In this document: positions 26,586 through 35,577 of the stretch, one piece after another
How the letters are laid out: each line of letters starts with the position of its first letter
Numbering within the stretch: the first letter of the stretch is position 1
NCBI GenBank assembly: GCA_022843385.1
Contig: JALHNT010000003.1
Span: 145,020-209,019 of the forward strand
Origin: Anaerolineae bacterium
GTDB taxonomy: Bacteria; Chloroflexota; Anaerolineae; Aggregatilineales; Phototrophicaceae
Direction of reading: 5' to 3'
DNA length: 64,000 nt
Translations under genes and position numbers: made by a program
The notes under the pieces: model-generated
Database searches by the model: none
Told to the model about the DNA's origin: nothing
What the model saw: the letters and a program-made list of their open reading frames with translations, nothing else

Positions 26586-27914
26586 CTAAGGTACCGCTTG
26601 CACCGAAACAGAATTCATCGGCTGGCGCAGGATCTCTTGTGCCAGCCGGCGAGCATGGTTGATGACCGCTTCGCTCGTCGGCAGCTCAGGGAAGACCTGA
26701 CTGCTGTTCGCCAAATACAGATTGGTGTAAGGCGTCGCAAATTTAGGTGTGTGACGCGCCGCATGGATGGCATAAATCGGCTCGACATAACGGGATCGTG
26801 TGACGGCAAACCATCGTACCTGCTGCTCATCAAATTCTGGGAACAGCGGTTTTAGATGGCTGATCCAGGCTTTACGGATGTCTTCATCGCTCACGCCCAT
26901 CCAGTCATTATCCGGCGCGGTGTAACGCGGCAGATACACCAGACTCAGATCAGATTGGGTTGGATGGGGCGTTTCGATAATCGTCGCAAACGGATAATTG
27001 GGGTCTGTCAGGTGTAGCGTCCAATAGTCCGTCAGCGGTTTTTCCAGCACCATCACCGGGCAAATGAGCCCCAGGTACTTGGATTGCCCCAGTTGTTGCA
27101 GATAAATGCTGCTGGCACTGGGGATAAGGTGCATAAAATTCGGTGTTGCAATCGCAGCGATGACACGATCAAAGGTTTCGGCTTGTTTCGAGGTGCGAAT
27201 GGAACCCACACCATCCTGCGTCAGCTCAATTTCGCGCACGCGAACCCCGGTTTCGATCTTGCCGCCGTGCGACCGAATCGCACCTGCCAGAGCTTCGATC
27301 AGGGCATAGTGCCCCCGCTTCAGGTAGCCAATCGACCCCGCCATATGGGGCGCAGTGCGGATACTCGACATGCGGTTCAGCCAGGCCCAGACAAATGCTG
27401 CCGAAACATGGTCATATACCCAGTCGAACTTGGCTTCGAGCAACGGCTTCCACAGGCGCTCAAACACCTCGCCTCCAACCGTCTCCAGCAGCCAGTCCTT
27501 GGCAGTCACCGCATCCAGTATCTCCCAATCCATTGGACTACGCGCACGCCAGATCAGATTACCGAGCCGGATCCGGTCACGCAGCCCCAGAATGGGAAAT
27601 CTCAAGAAGTCGATGATATTGCTGAGCGGATGGATTTCCTCCTGATGCAGGAAACCAGCGCGAGCAGACTGAAAGACCAGTTCATTGTCGATGCCAAGCT
27701 CAGCGCAGAGCGCTTGCAGACCACTGTCGGACGGTACAAACGTCTGCTGAGAACGAGGCACACGGAGACCCTGGTCAAAGACCAGCTCGCCACTCATACC
27801 GCCCAATTCTGCGCCCTGTTCCAGCACTGTCACATCGACCCCTGCCTTGACCAGATGGTAAGCCAGGGTCATGCCCATCAGTCCGCCGCCGATGATGCTT
27901 ACCCGCATCATCAT
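26586..27914 (-). CDS. FAD-dependent amine-oxidase-type oxidoreductase of the EPS operon
   Basis: A 442-residue flavoprotein with the dinucleotide fold VSIIGGGLMGMTLAYHL at the N-terminus and the ELGGMSGE loop of the protoporphyrinogen oxidase/UDP-galactopyranose mutase group. VWAWLNRMSS and GYLKRGHYALIEALAGAI match the 'G.P.GGM..L...L' segment of amine oxidases, and LYLANSSQVFPELPTSEAVI is the C-terminal FAD-binding end. In sugar loci such proteins often reduce or isomerise nucleotide or lipid-linked sugars, but the reaction here is not known. The ATG at 27914 overlaps the stop of the small transporter gene by four bases (ATGA), implying translational coupling. Confidence 0.75.
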   Translation of the reverse strand: MMMRVSIIGGGLMGMTLAYHLVKAGVDVTVLEQGAELGGMSGELVFDQGLRVPRSQQTFVPSDSGLQALCAELGIDNELVFQSARAGFLHQEEIHPLSNIIDFLRFPILGLRDRIRLGNLIWRARSPMDWEILDAVTAKDWLLETVGGEVFERLWKPLLEAKFDWVYDHVSAAFVWAWLNRMSSIRTAPHMAGSIGYLKRGHYALIEALAGAIRSHGGKIETGVRVREIELTQDGVGSIRTSKQAETFDRVIAAIATPNFMHLIPSASSIYLQQLGQSKYLGLICPVMVLEKPLTDYWTLHLTDPNYPFATIIETPHPTQSDLSLVYLPRYTAPDNDWMGVSDEDIRKAWISHLKPLFPEFDEQQVRWFAVTRSRYVEPIYAIHAARHTPKFATPYTNLYLANSSQVFPELPTSEAVINHARRLAQEILRQPMNSVSVQAVP

Positions 27915-28357
27915 GCTCGCTTCTTGCCGCTTTCGCTGCGTGCTACAATCCACACCCCTGTCACAATCACGGCAAAACCAATGACTCGGGGCAGTGTGAT
28001 CTGTTCATGGAACAAGACTGCGCCACCAATCAGAACTGCCATGTAGGTCAGGCTGAGGAAGGGATAGGCGAAGCTCAGATCGGCCTTTGAGAGCGCCAGC
28101 AGCCACAACAGGGTGCTGATGAGAAAAATCCCAATACCAACGATGAGCAGGGGATTTGTAGCCATGTGCAGCAAGGTTTCCACACTGAGCTGTACTTTGC
28201 CCACGGAATTCATGCCAGCCTTGAGAATGAGCTGGCCTACAGCACCGAAGGCGACACTGCTCAATAGCAGTCCAATCGACTGTAAATTTGTGTTAGAAAG
28301 TGAGTTCGATGCCATCATCGTATTCGCTGTAACGGTGTCAACATTGGTAAGACGCAT
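27911..28357 (-). CDS. Small four-helix EamA/SMR-type transporter
   Basis: A 148-residue membrane protein with four transmembrane helices. It has the motifs of the small multidrug resistance/ArnE-EamA group: VAFGAVGQLILKAGM, then TLLWLLALSKADLSFAYPFLSLTYMAVLIGG and the last helix IGFAVIVTGVWIVA. In polysaccharide operons such proteins may flip lipid-linked sugars, as ArnE/ArnF do. The ATG at 28357 has AGGAGG five bases upstream; an ATG 18 bases earlier has none. An N-terminal polar stretch of about 25 residues is longer than usual. It overlaps the downstream oxidoreductase gene by four bases. Confidence 0.78.
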   Translation of the reverse strand: MRLTNVDTVTANTMMASNSLSNTNLQSIGLLLSSVAFGAVGQLILKAGMNSVGKVQLSVETLLHMATNPLLIVGIGIFLISTLLWLLALSKADLSFAYPFLSLTYMAVLIGGAVLFHEQITLPRVIGFAVIVTGVWIVARSESGKKRA

Positions 28358-28422
28358 GCATTCCTCCTGAATCAATCACCTTCAGGATATGCTCCCTAAC
28401 CTTACAGCTACCTATCGTTTCC

Positions 28423-29979
28423 TTAACGGTTGCGCAGGCGGATGAAGGCCACGATGCCGCTGCAGAAAACGAGTGCTGCCATCATCCCACCCAGGACTGT
28501 TTGTCCGGCATAATTGTCTCGGGTAAATGGGATTATGTTTGCGTCAGCTTGTTCGCGTGTCGGGAAAGGCGTGGTGGTCGGCTCCAGTTCCTGAAACACC
28601 GTGGCCGTCGGCAGCAGTGTCTGAGTAGGACGAAATGCAATGGTTGGTTCAGGTCGTAAGTTACCCGTGAGGTAACTGTACCAGACTTCCAGTTCGTCGG
28701 TTGATGATTGCTTGCCTGGGTAATTTTCGCGCAAACCGCGCGTGAACCACGTCAGGTGCAGTTCGTTAGAATTTCCGACCTCGACCTGCGGCCATTCCGG
28801 TCGTTTGTCGCGGCTGTAATAGATTCGCTGAGGTGCTAACCAGAGATCAGTGGCTGGTTGATAGACCACATGATACAGCGAGGGATTAGCTGTTGAGGTC
28901 TCATTGGGTAACCCTACCCCAAAGAAATGGACGAATCCTAAGCGGTCAGTCTCCAGGATGTAATGATCGAGCGGCGTGTCGTTCATCCGCCGCGCGATGA
29001 TCCCCGGAACAGGCTGTGAATCTGACCAGGTCGCTCCATCATCCGATGACAACTGATAATAGATGAAGCGATCTGTATCGTCAGAGTAGCGCCAAACGGC
29101 GAGAATGTCGCCATTACGCACCTCAGTCAACCCAATCTGGATGGGCTGCCGGTTGGCATTGTTGTCGCCGGATAAAACTACTGGCTGAGACCAGGTCTCA
29201 CCACGATTGTCTGAATAAACAAAGCGCACATCCTGAGGTTGTCCACGGCCAACATACCAGTCCAGACCTTCATCCCACGCAATGTAAATGCGACCACTGC
29301 TGGACTGAAACACCTGGGGCCGGTCGCTTCCCGTACCTGGATCAATCGACAATGGTACTGCGGGTTGCCAGGTCATCCCACCATCAGTTGAACGGCGGTA
29401 AAATAGATTGCCACAGAAAGAACAGATGCCAGCCTCAGCATTCAGACTGGTCTCTGCTGCCCATTCTGCTACCTGACCACTGAAGACAAAGTGCAGAATA
29501 CCCTCATCATCGGCCAACAAGTCAAGATAATAGCCAGTCTCAGCGAGTTGTGCCGGCCTTGACCAGTTCTGAGCATTTTCGGATCCGTATACAGGCGCAT
29601 TGCTGTAATAGAGCGCAGTCTGCTGACGAAAAGCCACATGGATCAGGCCATCGGTGGTGGTTGTAAGAGCGTTTCGTACAGTATAGCCACCACTCCCCGT
29701 AAACAATACGTTGCGCACGCCGGTTGCATCGCCGTCAGTATACTGTGTCCAGTATTGCATCAGGTCGAAACCTGTGTTGTCGCGGACGATGCTCCCATAC
29801 CACGAAACGTGGACGTTGTTTTGTCCGTCGATGGCGATTGACTGCCACCAACCATCCCCCAGTAACTCAGAAGCACGCCAACTTCGCTGCTCGGTGCTGG
29901 GGTCCTGCTGCGCTTGTACGGCGGCAAAAGCACCGACCAGCATCAGCACCCCGACCGGGATAATCCAGTATCGCTTCAT
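28423..29979 (-). CDS. Surface-anchored sialidase-like BNR beta-propeller
   Basis: Exported 518-residue protein from the ATG at 29979 (GAGG upstream; an in-frame ATG 27 bases earlier lies inside the previous gene). Signal peptide at residues 1-23. Six bladed repeats with Asp-box-like turns follow: STDGGMTW, SDNRGETW and SSDDGATW fit the S-x-D-x-G-x-T-W BNR consensus. Near the C-terminus a Thr/Pro-rich spacer (TTTPFPT) leads to a membrane helix (GGMMAALVFCSGIVAFI) and RLRNR, so the propeller is held outside by its tail. I cannot see a sialidase Arg triad, so it may bind rather than cleave glycans. It sits mid-operon between the ligase and the small transporter. Confidence 0.75.
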   Translation of the reverse strand: MKRYWIIPVGVLMLVGAFAAVQAQQDPSTEQRSWRASELLGDGWWQSIAIDGQNNVHVSWYGSIVRDNTGFDLMQYWTQYTDGDATGVRNVLFTGSGGYTVRNALTTTTDGLIHVAFRQQTALYYSNAPVYGSENAQNWSRPAQLAETGYYLDLLADDEGILHFVFSGQVAEWAAETSLNAEAGICSFCGNLFYRRSTDGGMTWQPAVPLSIDPGTGSDRPQVFQSSSGRIYIAWDEGLDWYVGRGQPQDVRFVYSDNRGETWSQPVVLSGDNNANRQPIQIGLTEVRNGDILAVWRYSDDTDRFIYYQLSSDDGATWSDSQPVPGIIARRMNDTPLDHYILETDRLGFVHFFGVGLPNETSTANPSLYHVVYQPATDLWLAPQRIYYSRDKRPEWPQVEVGNSNELHLTWFTRGLRENYPGKQSSTDELEVWYSYLTGNLRPEPTIAFRPTQTLLPTATVFQELEPTTTPFPTREQADANIIPFTRDNYAGQTVLGGMMAALVFCSGIVAFIRLRNR

Positions 29980-29983
29980 GGCA

Positions 29984-31471
29984 TCAACCTCGCGAGAACA
30001 GGACAATGCTCTTCAGGGGGGATTGTTGCTGCTCAAACAGGTACAACAACGCCAGACCCATCCCTGGCATCATCCAACACCAGATCGTAAAGTCCAGTCC
30101 GGCCAACCCTTGAGTATAGGGAAATGGGGTTATCCAGTCTCCCAGCATCATCAAAACCATCGTCACCGGCCAGGCTGCCAGACAGGTGACTTTTAGCCCA
30201 TGAACAAAGCCATTATCTGATGGCACGAGACGATACATCTTCAGCAGCATCCAGCCGATTGCCAACCACATTGCGATGAATGCGGTGAAGCCAATTACAC
30301 CGAGTTGGGCAATGATATCGATGTAATTGTTGTGCGACAGGTTGGCCTTGAATCCATAGGTCGAATAATAGAAGTAATATCCGGTCGGGCCCGTTCCCAG
30401 GAAGAAATGCTGCCCTGAAATCTTGAGCGCTTCACTCCATGCGGCTTCGCGCGTTTCGCCAGACTCGGTACTTTCAGCGCTGAAAGACTGATCGATACTA
30501 GCCTGATTGACCCCAACATAGATCGCCACGACTACCAGCCCTACCAGCAGCAACTTGCGCGAATACAGCGCCATGATGATCCCGATAATCAGCAGATAGG
30601 GTACCCAGCCACTTAACCAGGAGAAGCCAAGTGAAATGTTGATATAACCCCAGATGCCGACCAAACCAACGAGGGCGATTTTCAGGTACCATCGGATTGA
30701 TTGGTTAAAGAACACCTGTCCGATTGCGAGCCCGGAGACCCAGATTGAAATCACGCCACGCCCGTTCAATGGCCGTGGCACATTGTTGGTGAGAAACCAG
30801 ATTACCCCAACAACGGCTCCGATGAAGATGAACCACCATACCAGTTTCTTCAGCATATTCACGGATGGAATCAGATTAGCGAACATCAGCATGGTAAGCG
30901 GCGATAGAATCATCACCGCCATATTCATCAGGCGCGGCATCGTCTTGCTTTCCATAAAGGGCCGCACCGCTTCATCGACATACAGGTTGCTCCATGCAAA
31001 TGAGCAGAGCACTGCGGCGATGAATGCCAGCACCAGATAGTTCAGCCCTGCTGCCCGTATCTCTATCTTGCGGTACACAACAAGCTGCCTGAACAACCAG
31101 ATGCCTGTCCACAGGGCAAGGAACATGAAAGTGAATGTGATCTTGGTACCGGTACCTGTGCCAACTCCATCTGCCAGCGCTGTCGATACGATGAGCGCCA
31201 TCAGCGGCATCAGTGGCAGATTGCGGTAGACGAAGATGACCCCGGCCAGCCCAACTATCGCCAGCGCTGGGATATAGGCTTTCATGATGCTCATCGGGTT
31301 GTACAGCTCGGCATCGCGCAGCAGAATCGTGCAGATGACAGTCAGGAGCAGACACAACCCGATCAATCCGGCCCGCAGCGTCCAATTGTAATATCGATCC
31401 AGAAGCCAATAGCGAAGCCGTCCCACCGGCGACCAGCGCCCAAAGACGGAAATCATCACATTTTCAACCAC
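29984..31471 (-). CDS. O-antigen ligase/polymerase-like membrane protein
   Basis: Polytopic protein (about twelve helices, 495 residues) of the Wzy/WaaL group, which polymerises or ligates lipid-linked repeats on the outer face of the membrane. The large extracytoplasmic loop near residues 340-395 carries GTGPTGYYFYYSTYGFKANLSHNNYIDIIAQLGVIG. The SHNxYxxxxxxxGxxG part is the family's catalytic-loop signature. Given the neighbouring Wzz-type protein, a polymerase role is most likely. The stop lies four bases before the propeller start codon. Confidence 0.85.
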   Translation of the reverse strand: MVENVMISVFGRWSPVGRLRYWLLDRYYNWTLRAGLIGLCLLLTVICTILLRDAELYNPMSIMKAYIPALAIVGLAGVIFVYRNLPLMPLMALIVSTALADGVGTGTGTKITFTFMFLALWTGIWLFRQLVVYRKIEIRAAGLNYLVLAFIAAVLCSFAWSNLYVDEAVRPFMESKTMPRLMNMAVMILSPLTMLMFANLIPSVNMLKKLVWWFIFIGAVVGVIWFLTNNVPRPLNGRGVISIWVSGLAIGQVFFNQSIRWYLKIALVGLVGIWGYINISLGFSWLSGWVPYLLIIGIIMALYSRKLLLVGLVVVAIYVGVNQASIDQSFSAESTESGETREAAWSEALKISGQHFFLGTGPTGYYFYYSTYGFKANLSHNNYIDIIAQLGVIGFTAFIAMWLAIGWMLLKMYRLVPSDNGFVHGLKVTCLAAWPVTMVLMMLGDWITPFPYTQGLAGLDFTIWCWMMPGMGLALLYLFEQQQSPLKSIVLFSRG

Positions 31472-31483
31472 GACTTTCCCTTA

Positions 31484-33466
31484 CTACTCTGGATGTTCGG
31501 GATTGTTGCTTTCACGTGCTGATGCCAGCAGTGCATCGCGCTGTCCGCGCAGCAGATCGCGGATTTTGCCGCTGGAAGTTTTGCCAGTGGTGAGTTTGCG
31601 CGCGTCGCCGTTCACCCCAACCGGCAAGCTTATCTCATGCCGCGGTAGCTGATCCAGCACGGCATTGATTTCCGATTCGGCGATCCAGCTTCGACCACGC
31701 TTCCGCTCTGCCTTCAGATAACCGGTCTCGATCCATTCTTCCAAGGTGTCTTTGCTCACACCAAGCTGTACCGAACAGGCTGCAAGTGAGTAGTAGCGAG
31801 TACCATCAGCTTCGACCATGATGTTGCGATTGGTCGAAATCAATCCAGGGCGTTTGCCAGATGCCAGAAGTTCCTGATTGAGTTTCTCTGGATTGATCGC
31901 TAAATTGCGGCGGTAATAGGGTTTGCTATAGGCGCTAGTGATTTGCAGGGCAATGCGGTTGAAGGCAATGCCGTAGATTTCAACTTTGCGACCCTGGCGC
32001 AGCGTCTGCAATGTCCGCTTCAGCGACCGATGGGTTGTGCGCTGCCCATGAACTACGATCAATACTCCGCTGCTCAGTTCGGCCAGAAAGGCTGAGTCAG
32101 AGCCGCCAATCGTCGGTACCGAGTCAAAGATGATAATGTCGAAATGGGTCTTCAGAAGATCCATCAGAGCCCCGAGACGAGGTCTGCTCAGCAGTGCGGC
32201 TGGGTCGGCGCTGGCACGTCCCGAAGTTAGGACGGTCAGATTATCGTAACCGGTGTCCAGCAATGCGCGAGACAGAAGCAGGTTTAGATCGTCGCGTCCA
32301 GCGAGCAGATCGCTCAGTCCCATGACATTGGGCAGGCGGAAATGCTCGTGCATATTTCCTTTGCGAATATCTCCGTCGACGAGCAGTGTCTTTAGTCCCG
32401 ACTCGGCAGACGCTAATGCCAGGTTGCTGGCAGTGGTGGTTTTGCCATCACCTGAGTCATAGCTGGTGACGGTCAATATCTTCGGTGGGTTACCACCAGC
32501 AGCCAGAACCAGCTTGGCCCGGAGCTGCCGTATCATTTCACTTTCCGGGGACTCTGGCATTGTAATCAGATATAGTGGTAGCTTGTTTTTGGGGATCAAG
32601 CCCAGTGGCCCTAGTATTCGTTCTCCTTCAACCTCTTCTTCGCCTTCTTGCCATACCAACCGGTCATCAAAGAAGGCGATCAGTACAATTGTTCCAAGCG
32701 AAATGACCAGGCCGGCGACCGCTGCCAGAATGACACTTGTGATGGAGCCGGAGACGCGGGCGGCATTCTGTGCGCTGGCAAAGCTGTAGATGCGCAGCAC
32801 ATCCCCCTGATCGGGTAGTCCCTGGCTCAGATCGGCGTACAACTGCTGGATTTCCTGCAATGTCGCCAGTGTTTGCTGTGCCTGTTCCTGATTTTGGGCG
32901 ATGGCAAAGGCATCGTTTAGATTCGCGCCACGTGCCTGCAAATCATTATATTCGGCCTGCAGGCTGTTGATCTGTTTCTGAAGTTCGCTGAGTTGCTGGC
33001 GGCGAAACGCGACTTCTGCAGATTGGTTGTTGTATGGACTATCATCGATAATCTGCTGAGCGATGGCATTGGCGATGTTGGCCGCCTGCACCGGATCGCG
33101 GTCTGCTACGGTAATTTCCAGCAGGGGCAGCTCTTCAACCGCATTGACCGCCAACCGGCTTTTGAGCTCATCAACGCTCACACCCAGATTCAATCGATCA
33201 ACGACCGGCTGCAGGATGTTTTCACGCTGCACAAACCCGGCAGTGATGCTGATGATGCGTCCTACGGCTTCAAAGCTGGCACTTTGCTGGTTGATGTCGC
33301 TGAAAATCTGCCCGAACAGAATAGTGGATCGGGCGAAGAAGATGTCCGGTTGGCGCGAACGTACAAAATAGCCGATGCCGCCGCCTAATGCGACTGCAAT
33401 CGCCACCAGCCACCACCATTTAAGGAGCAGCCTGATCATAACCATTACAGGTGAGGATGCTTTCAC
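31484..33466 (-). CDS. Wzz/BY-kinase fusion with a C-terminal helix-turn-helix domain
   Basis: Polysaccharide co-polymerase and bacterial tyrosine kinase in one 660-residue chain, controlling chain length and export. Residues 12-35 and about 242-266 are the two membrane helices of a Wzz domain with a coiled coil (150-215) between. The kinase has Walker A SGDGKTTT (338-345), Walker A' LLVDGDIRKG (361-370) and Walker B IIIFDSVP (444-451). Residues 556-606 look like an excisionase/MerR-type DNA-binding module (LAACSVQLGVSKDTLEEWIETG, then RSWIAESEI), an unusual addition. The normal C-terminal Tyr cluster is missing. The start is a GTG with GAGG about ten bases upstream. It is the first gene of the operon. 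Confidence 0.85.
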   Translation of the reverse strand: MKASSPVMVMIRLLLKWWWLVAIAVALGGGIGYFVRSRQPDIFFARSTILFGQIFSDINQQSASFEAVGRIISITAGFVQRENILQPVVDRLNLGVSVDELKSRLAVNAVEELPLLEITVADRDPVQAANIANAIAQQIIDDSPYNNQSAEVAFRRQQLSELQKQINSLQAEYNDLQARGANLNDAFAIAQNQEQAQQTLATLQEIQQLYADLSQGLPDQGDVLRIYSFASAQNAARVSGSITSVILAAVAGLVISLGTIVLIAFFDDRLVWQEGEEEVEGERILGPLGLIPKNKLPLYLITMPESPESEMIRQLRAKLVLAAGGNPPKILTVTSYDSGDGKTTTASNLALASAESGLKTLLVDGDIRKGNMHEHFRLPNVMGLSDLLAGRDDLNLLLSRALLDTGYDNLTVLTSGRASADPAALLSRPRLGALMDLLKTHFDIIIFDSVPTIGGSDSAFLAELSSGVLIVVHGQRTTHRSLKRTLQTLRQGRKVEIYGIAFNRIALQITSAYSKPYYRRNLAINPEKLNQELLASGKRPGLISTNRNIMVEADGTRYYSLAACSVQLGVSKDTLEEWIETGYLKAERKRGRSWIAESEINAVLDQLPRHEISLPVGVNGDARKLTTGKTSSGKIRDLLRGQRDALLASARESNNPEHPE

Positions 33467-33512
33467 AGCCCAGAACCTCGCTTATTCACCTTAATTCAAC
33501 AGATCACACCCC

Positions 33513-33542
33513 ATTGTACAGTCTATCAGCCGTACATAACAA
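33513..33542 (-). promoter_or_regulatory. Promoter of the exopolysaccharide operon
   Basis: On the minus strand TTGTTA (33542-33537) and TACAAT (33518-33513) are 18 bases apart, about 50 bases before the GTG start of the Wzz/BY-kinase gene. No other promoter-like site of this quality was noticed between the eight tightly packed genes, so it may drive all of them. Confidence 0.55.
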
Positions 33543-33606
33543 ATGCCTAAAAGCTATGATCATCGAAATTCAGGAGCATTAATGATGAGATCGAGGCGCC
33601 GGACGG

Positions 33607-33640
33607 AAACACAGACGGGGCGGCATCCTCCGTCTGTGTT
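33607..33640 (-). terminator. Hairpin downstream of the acidic protein gene
   Basis: AACACAGACGG (33608-33618) pairs perfectly with CCGTCTGTGTT (33630-33640), an 11-bp stem with an 11-base loop. It starts 10 bases after the acidic gene ends. On the minus strand it is followed by only three T residues, so termination may be partial. Confidence 0.55.
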
Positions 33641-33650
33641 GATAGGCTGA

Positions 33651-33929
33651 TTACAGATCGTCGTCGTCTTCGTAGAAGTCTTCGTCTTCGTCATCATCGT
33701 CGTAGAAATCGTCATCATCGTCGTACAGATCATCATCCTCATCGTCAAACTCGGAGATGTCGTACCCTTCATCGTCGATGAGGTCATCATCGATTTCTTC
33801 TTCGACGACTTCTTCTTCCTCTTCAAATTCGATGTCTTCCAGGTCTTCGTCTTCGAATTCCAGGTCCTCATCTTCTTCGATGACTTCGTCGTCGTCAACT
33901 TCGTCAATAAAGTATCCGTGATTCATCAT
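33651..33929 (-). CDS. Ultra-acidic small protein
   Basis: A 92-residue ORF in which I count 59 Asp or Glu residues (about 64 per cent), no Lys or Arg and a single His. After a short start (MMNHGYFIDEV) it is almost pure D/E with scattered Phe, Tyr, Ile and Leu at intervals, resembling a DNA mimic or a metal- or protein-binding polyanion. It stands alone between pdxT and the EPS operon promoter and ends at a hairpin. The ribosome site (CAGGGC) is weak. Because GA-rich repeats can create such ORFs by chance, reality is likely but not certain. The periodic aromatic residues argue against a random repeat. Confidence 0.6.
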   Translation of the reverse strand: MMNHGYFIDEVDDDEVIEEDEDLEFEDEDLEDIEFEEEEEVVEEEIDDDLIDDEGYDISEFDDEDDDLYDDDDDFYDDDDEDEDFYEDDDDL

Positions 33930-34012
33930 GCCCTGTAGCCCCGCGCTTGGTTTCCGATAAGCGGGCGATATTTTAGCACGTTATGGACGTTTGTGAACGG
34001 CAAAATACACCC

Positions 34013-34585
34013 TCATCGGTCTTTAATCATGCTCAGGAAATACTGGTGCAGTCGCAGGTCATTCGTCAATTCAGGATGGAAGGCTGTCCCCAGCAGATGA
34101 CCAGACTGCGCCGCTACGATTCGCCCATCATCCAACTGCCCCAGCGTCTCCACCTGCTTCCCGACGGCTGTGATGATTGGGGCGCGGATGAAGATGGCGT
34201 GAAACGGCATATCACCCAGTCTCGCCAATGGCAGGTCGATCTCAAAGCTGTCCACCTGTCGTCCGAAGGCGTTGCGATTGACCGTGATATCCATCACCCC
34301 CAGAATCGGCTGGCGATCAATGCCGATGTCCTTTGCCAGAAAGATCAATCCGGCGCAGGTGCCCCAGGTTGGATGTTGTTGGGCGAAGGTGCGGAGCGGC
34401 TCGATCAAGCCGAATTCCACCGCCAGCTTGCCAATGGTGGTGCTTTCCCCACCGGGGATAATCAACCCATCCAGCCCATCCAGATCGCGCGGCAACCGCA
34501 CCTCGACCGTCTCCGCGCCCAATTGACGGAGCTTTTTCTCGTGTTCAATGAAAGCGCCTTGCAGCGCCAACACGCCGACTTTCAT
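34013..34585 (-). CDS. pdxT: Pyridoxal 5'-phosphate synthase glutaminase subunit
   Basis: Class I glutamine amidotransferase that supplies ammonia to PdxS for vitamin B6 synthesis. The 190-residue product from the ATG at 34585 (AAGGA upstream) begins MKVGVLALQGAFIEHEKKL, typical of PdxT. GGESTT is at 46-51, the nucleophile Cys77 lies in GTCAGL, and the dyad is His170/Glu172 in FHPEL. The longer in-frame start has no ribosome site. pdxS, normally adjacent, is not beside it here and is not in the window. Confidence 0.96.
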   Translation of the reverse strand: MKVGVLALQGAFIEHEKKLRQLGAETVEVRLPRDLDGLDGLIIPGGESTTIGKLAVEFGLIEPLRTFAQQHPTWGTCAGLIFLAKDIGIDRQPILGVMDITVNRNAFGRQVDSFEIDLPLARLGDMPFHAIFIRAPIITAVGKQVETLGQLDDGRIVAAQSGHLLGTAFHPELTNDLRLHQYFLSMIKDR

Positions 34586-34684
34586 AGCCTGTCCTTTGTT
34601 GTTGTCCATTGAATGCTGTGTCTTCAATGTTCATCCGCCCGGCTGATCGCGTCAAGTGGGGATTAAGACCATGCAGGCAATGGC

Positions 34685-34713
34685 TTGTCGGCTTTTATGC
34701 AACTGTCTACAAT
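34685..34713 (+). promoter_or_regulatory. Promoter of the secreted SH3 protein
   Basis: TTGTCG (34685-34690) and TACAAT (34708-34713) are 17 bases apart, about 25 bases before the ATG at 34739. Confidence 0.65.
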
Positions 34714-34738
34714 CATTGAAAACAGCGAGGAGGTTATC

Positions 34739-35524
34739 ATGTTGAAACAAGGATTGCGCCTGCTGGGTCTGGCAGCGCTTTGTCTAATGCTCGTCAGTGG
34801 TTCTGTCTTGGGGCAGGGGCCAACGCCCGATCGTCCCTTATGCGCTGACCTGACCGGCGCATCCAGTCCGCTGGTGCGCTACGATATTCCCTTCAGCACC
34901 GTGTCCAGCGGTGGGGTCTACTGTCGCATTCTGGTGGAAAGTGGACGCTTTCTGGTCAACCCGGCTCAGATCGGCAATCAGACGTTGATCGACCAGGGCA
35001 TCATTCATGCGGTGGATGTCTTCGCCATCGCCCTCAACGGCTCGAACATCACTTCGTTCAATAACCCCATCAACATCTGCATTCAGGGCAGCGGACGCCT
35101 GTTCTTCCTGGACGCCAACCAGACGCCGCGCCCCTTGCAGGAATTGTTCGTCATCACTGATGGTGGCTATTCGTGTGGCACCATCTCCAGCGCTGGCACG
35201 ATTGCCCTGACCAGCGGCGCGTCACAAGCTCCCGCGCCCCAGTCTACCGCTGCTGCCGGAACACCCGCCGCCACCCTGGCCCCCGGCGTTACCCCAACCG
35301 CAGTGCCGGTTGCCAGCAGCGCCCTGACCAACTGCCAGGTCACCACCCGCCGCATCGTCCGCTTGCGGTCGCAGGCCAGCACCAGCAGCACTATCCTGAC
35401 GCGCCTGCCCTTCAACACCACCTGGACGGCCACCGAAAAGACCACCGGCTGGTATCGCATCATCTGGCGCAACACCCAGGGCTGGGTCAGCGCCGACTTT
35501 GTGACCACCTCCGGCAACTGCTAA
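34739..35524 (+). CDS. Secreted protein with C-terminal SH3b domain
   Basis: A 261-residue exported protein. The ATG at 34739 has AGGAGG six bases upstream and opens a signal peptide ending near VLGQ. Residues 30-170 form an unknown beta-rich domain with four Cys (CADLTG, YCRI, ICIQGSG, SCGTI), which may form disulfides. A Thr/Ala/Pro-rich linker spans about 180-205. Residues 207-261 are an SH3b domain (IVRLRSQASTSSTILTRLP, then GWVSADFVTTSGNC). It is a single-gene unit with its own promoter and a terminator-like hairpin. The N-terminal domain is not one I recognise. Confidence 0.7.
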   Translation: MLKQGLRLLGLAALCLMLVSGSVLGQGPTPDRPLCADLTGASSPLVRYDIPFSTVSSGGVYCRILVESGRFLVNPAQIGNQTLIDQGIIHAVDVFAIALNGSNITSFNNPINICIQGSGRLFFLDANQTPRPLQELFVITDGGYSCGTISSAGTIALTSGASQAPAPQSTAAAGTPAATLAPGVTPTAVPVASSALTNCQVTTRRIVRLRSQASTSSTILTRLPFNTTWTATEKTTGWYRIIWRNTQGWVSADFVTTSGNC

Positions 35525-35534
35525 CAAATCGACA

Positions 35535-35565
35535 GAGAGAAGGGGGCGATCAACTCCCTTCTCTC
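35535..35565. terminator. Bidirectional terminator-like hairpin
   Basis: GAGAGAAGGG (35535-35544) pairs with CCCTTCTCTC (35556-35565) between two convergent genes. Neither strand has a good T-run. It probably serves both the SH3 gene and the NmrA-like gene. Confidence 0.5.
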
Positions 35566-35577
35566 AATTCAAGCTGA

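Noticed and set aside
33560..33907. 115-residue Lys/Thr-rich minus-strand ORF overlapping the acidic gene
   Set aside because: Alternative frame of the same GA-rich repeat; the acidic frame has the more protein-like periodic aromatics and ends at a hairpin.
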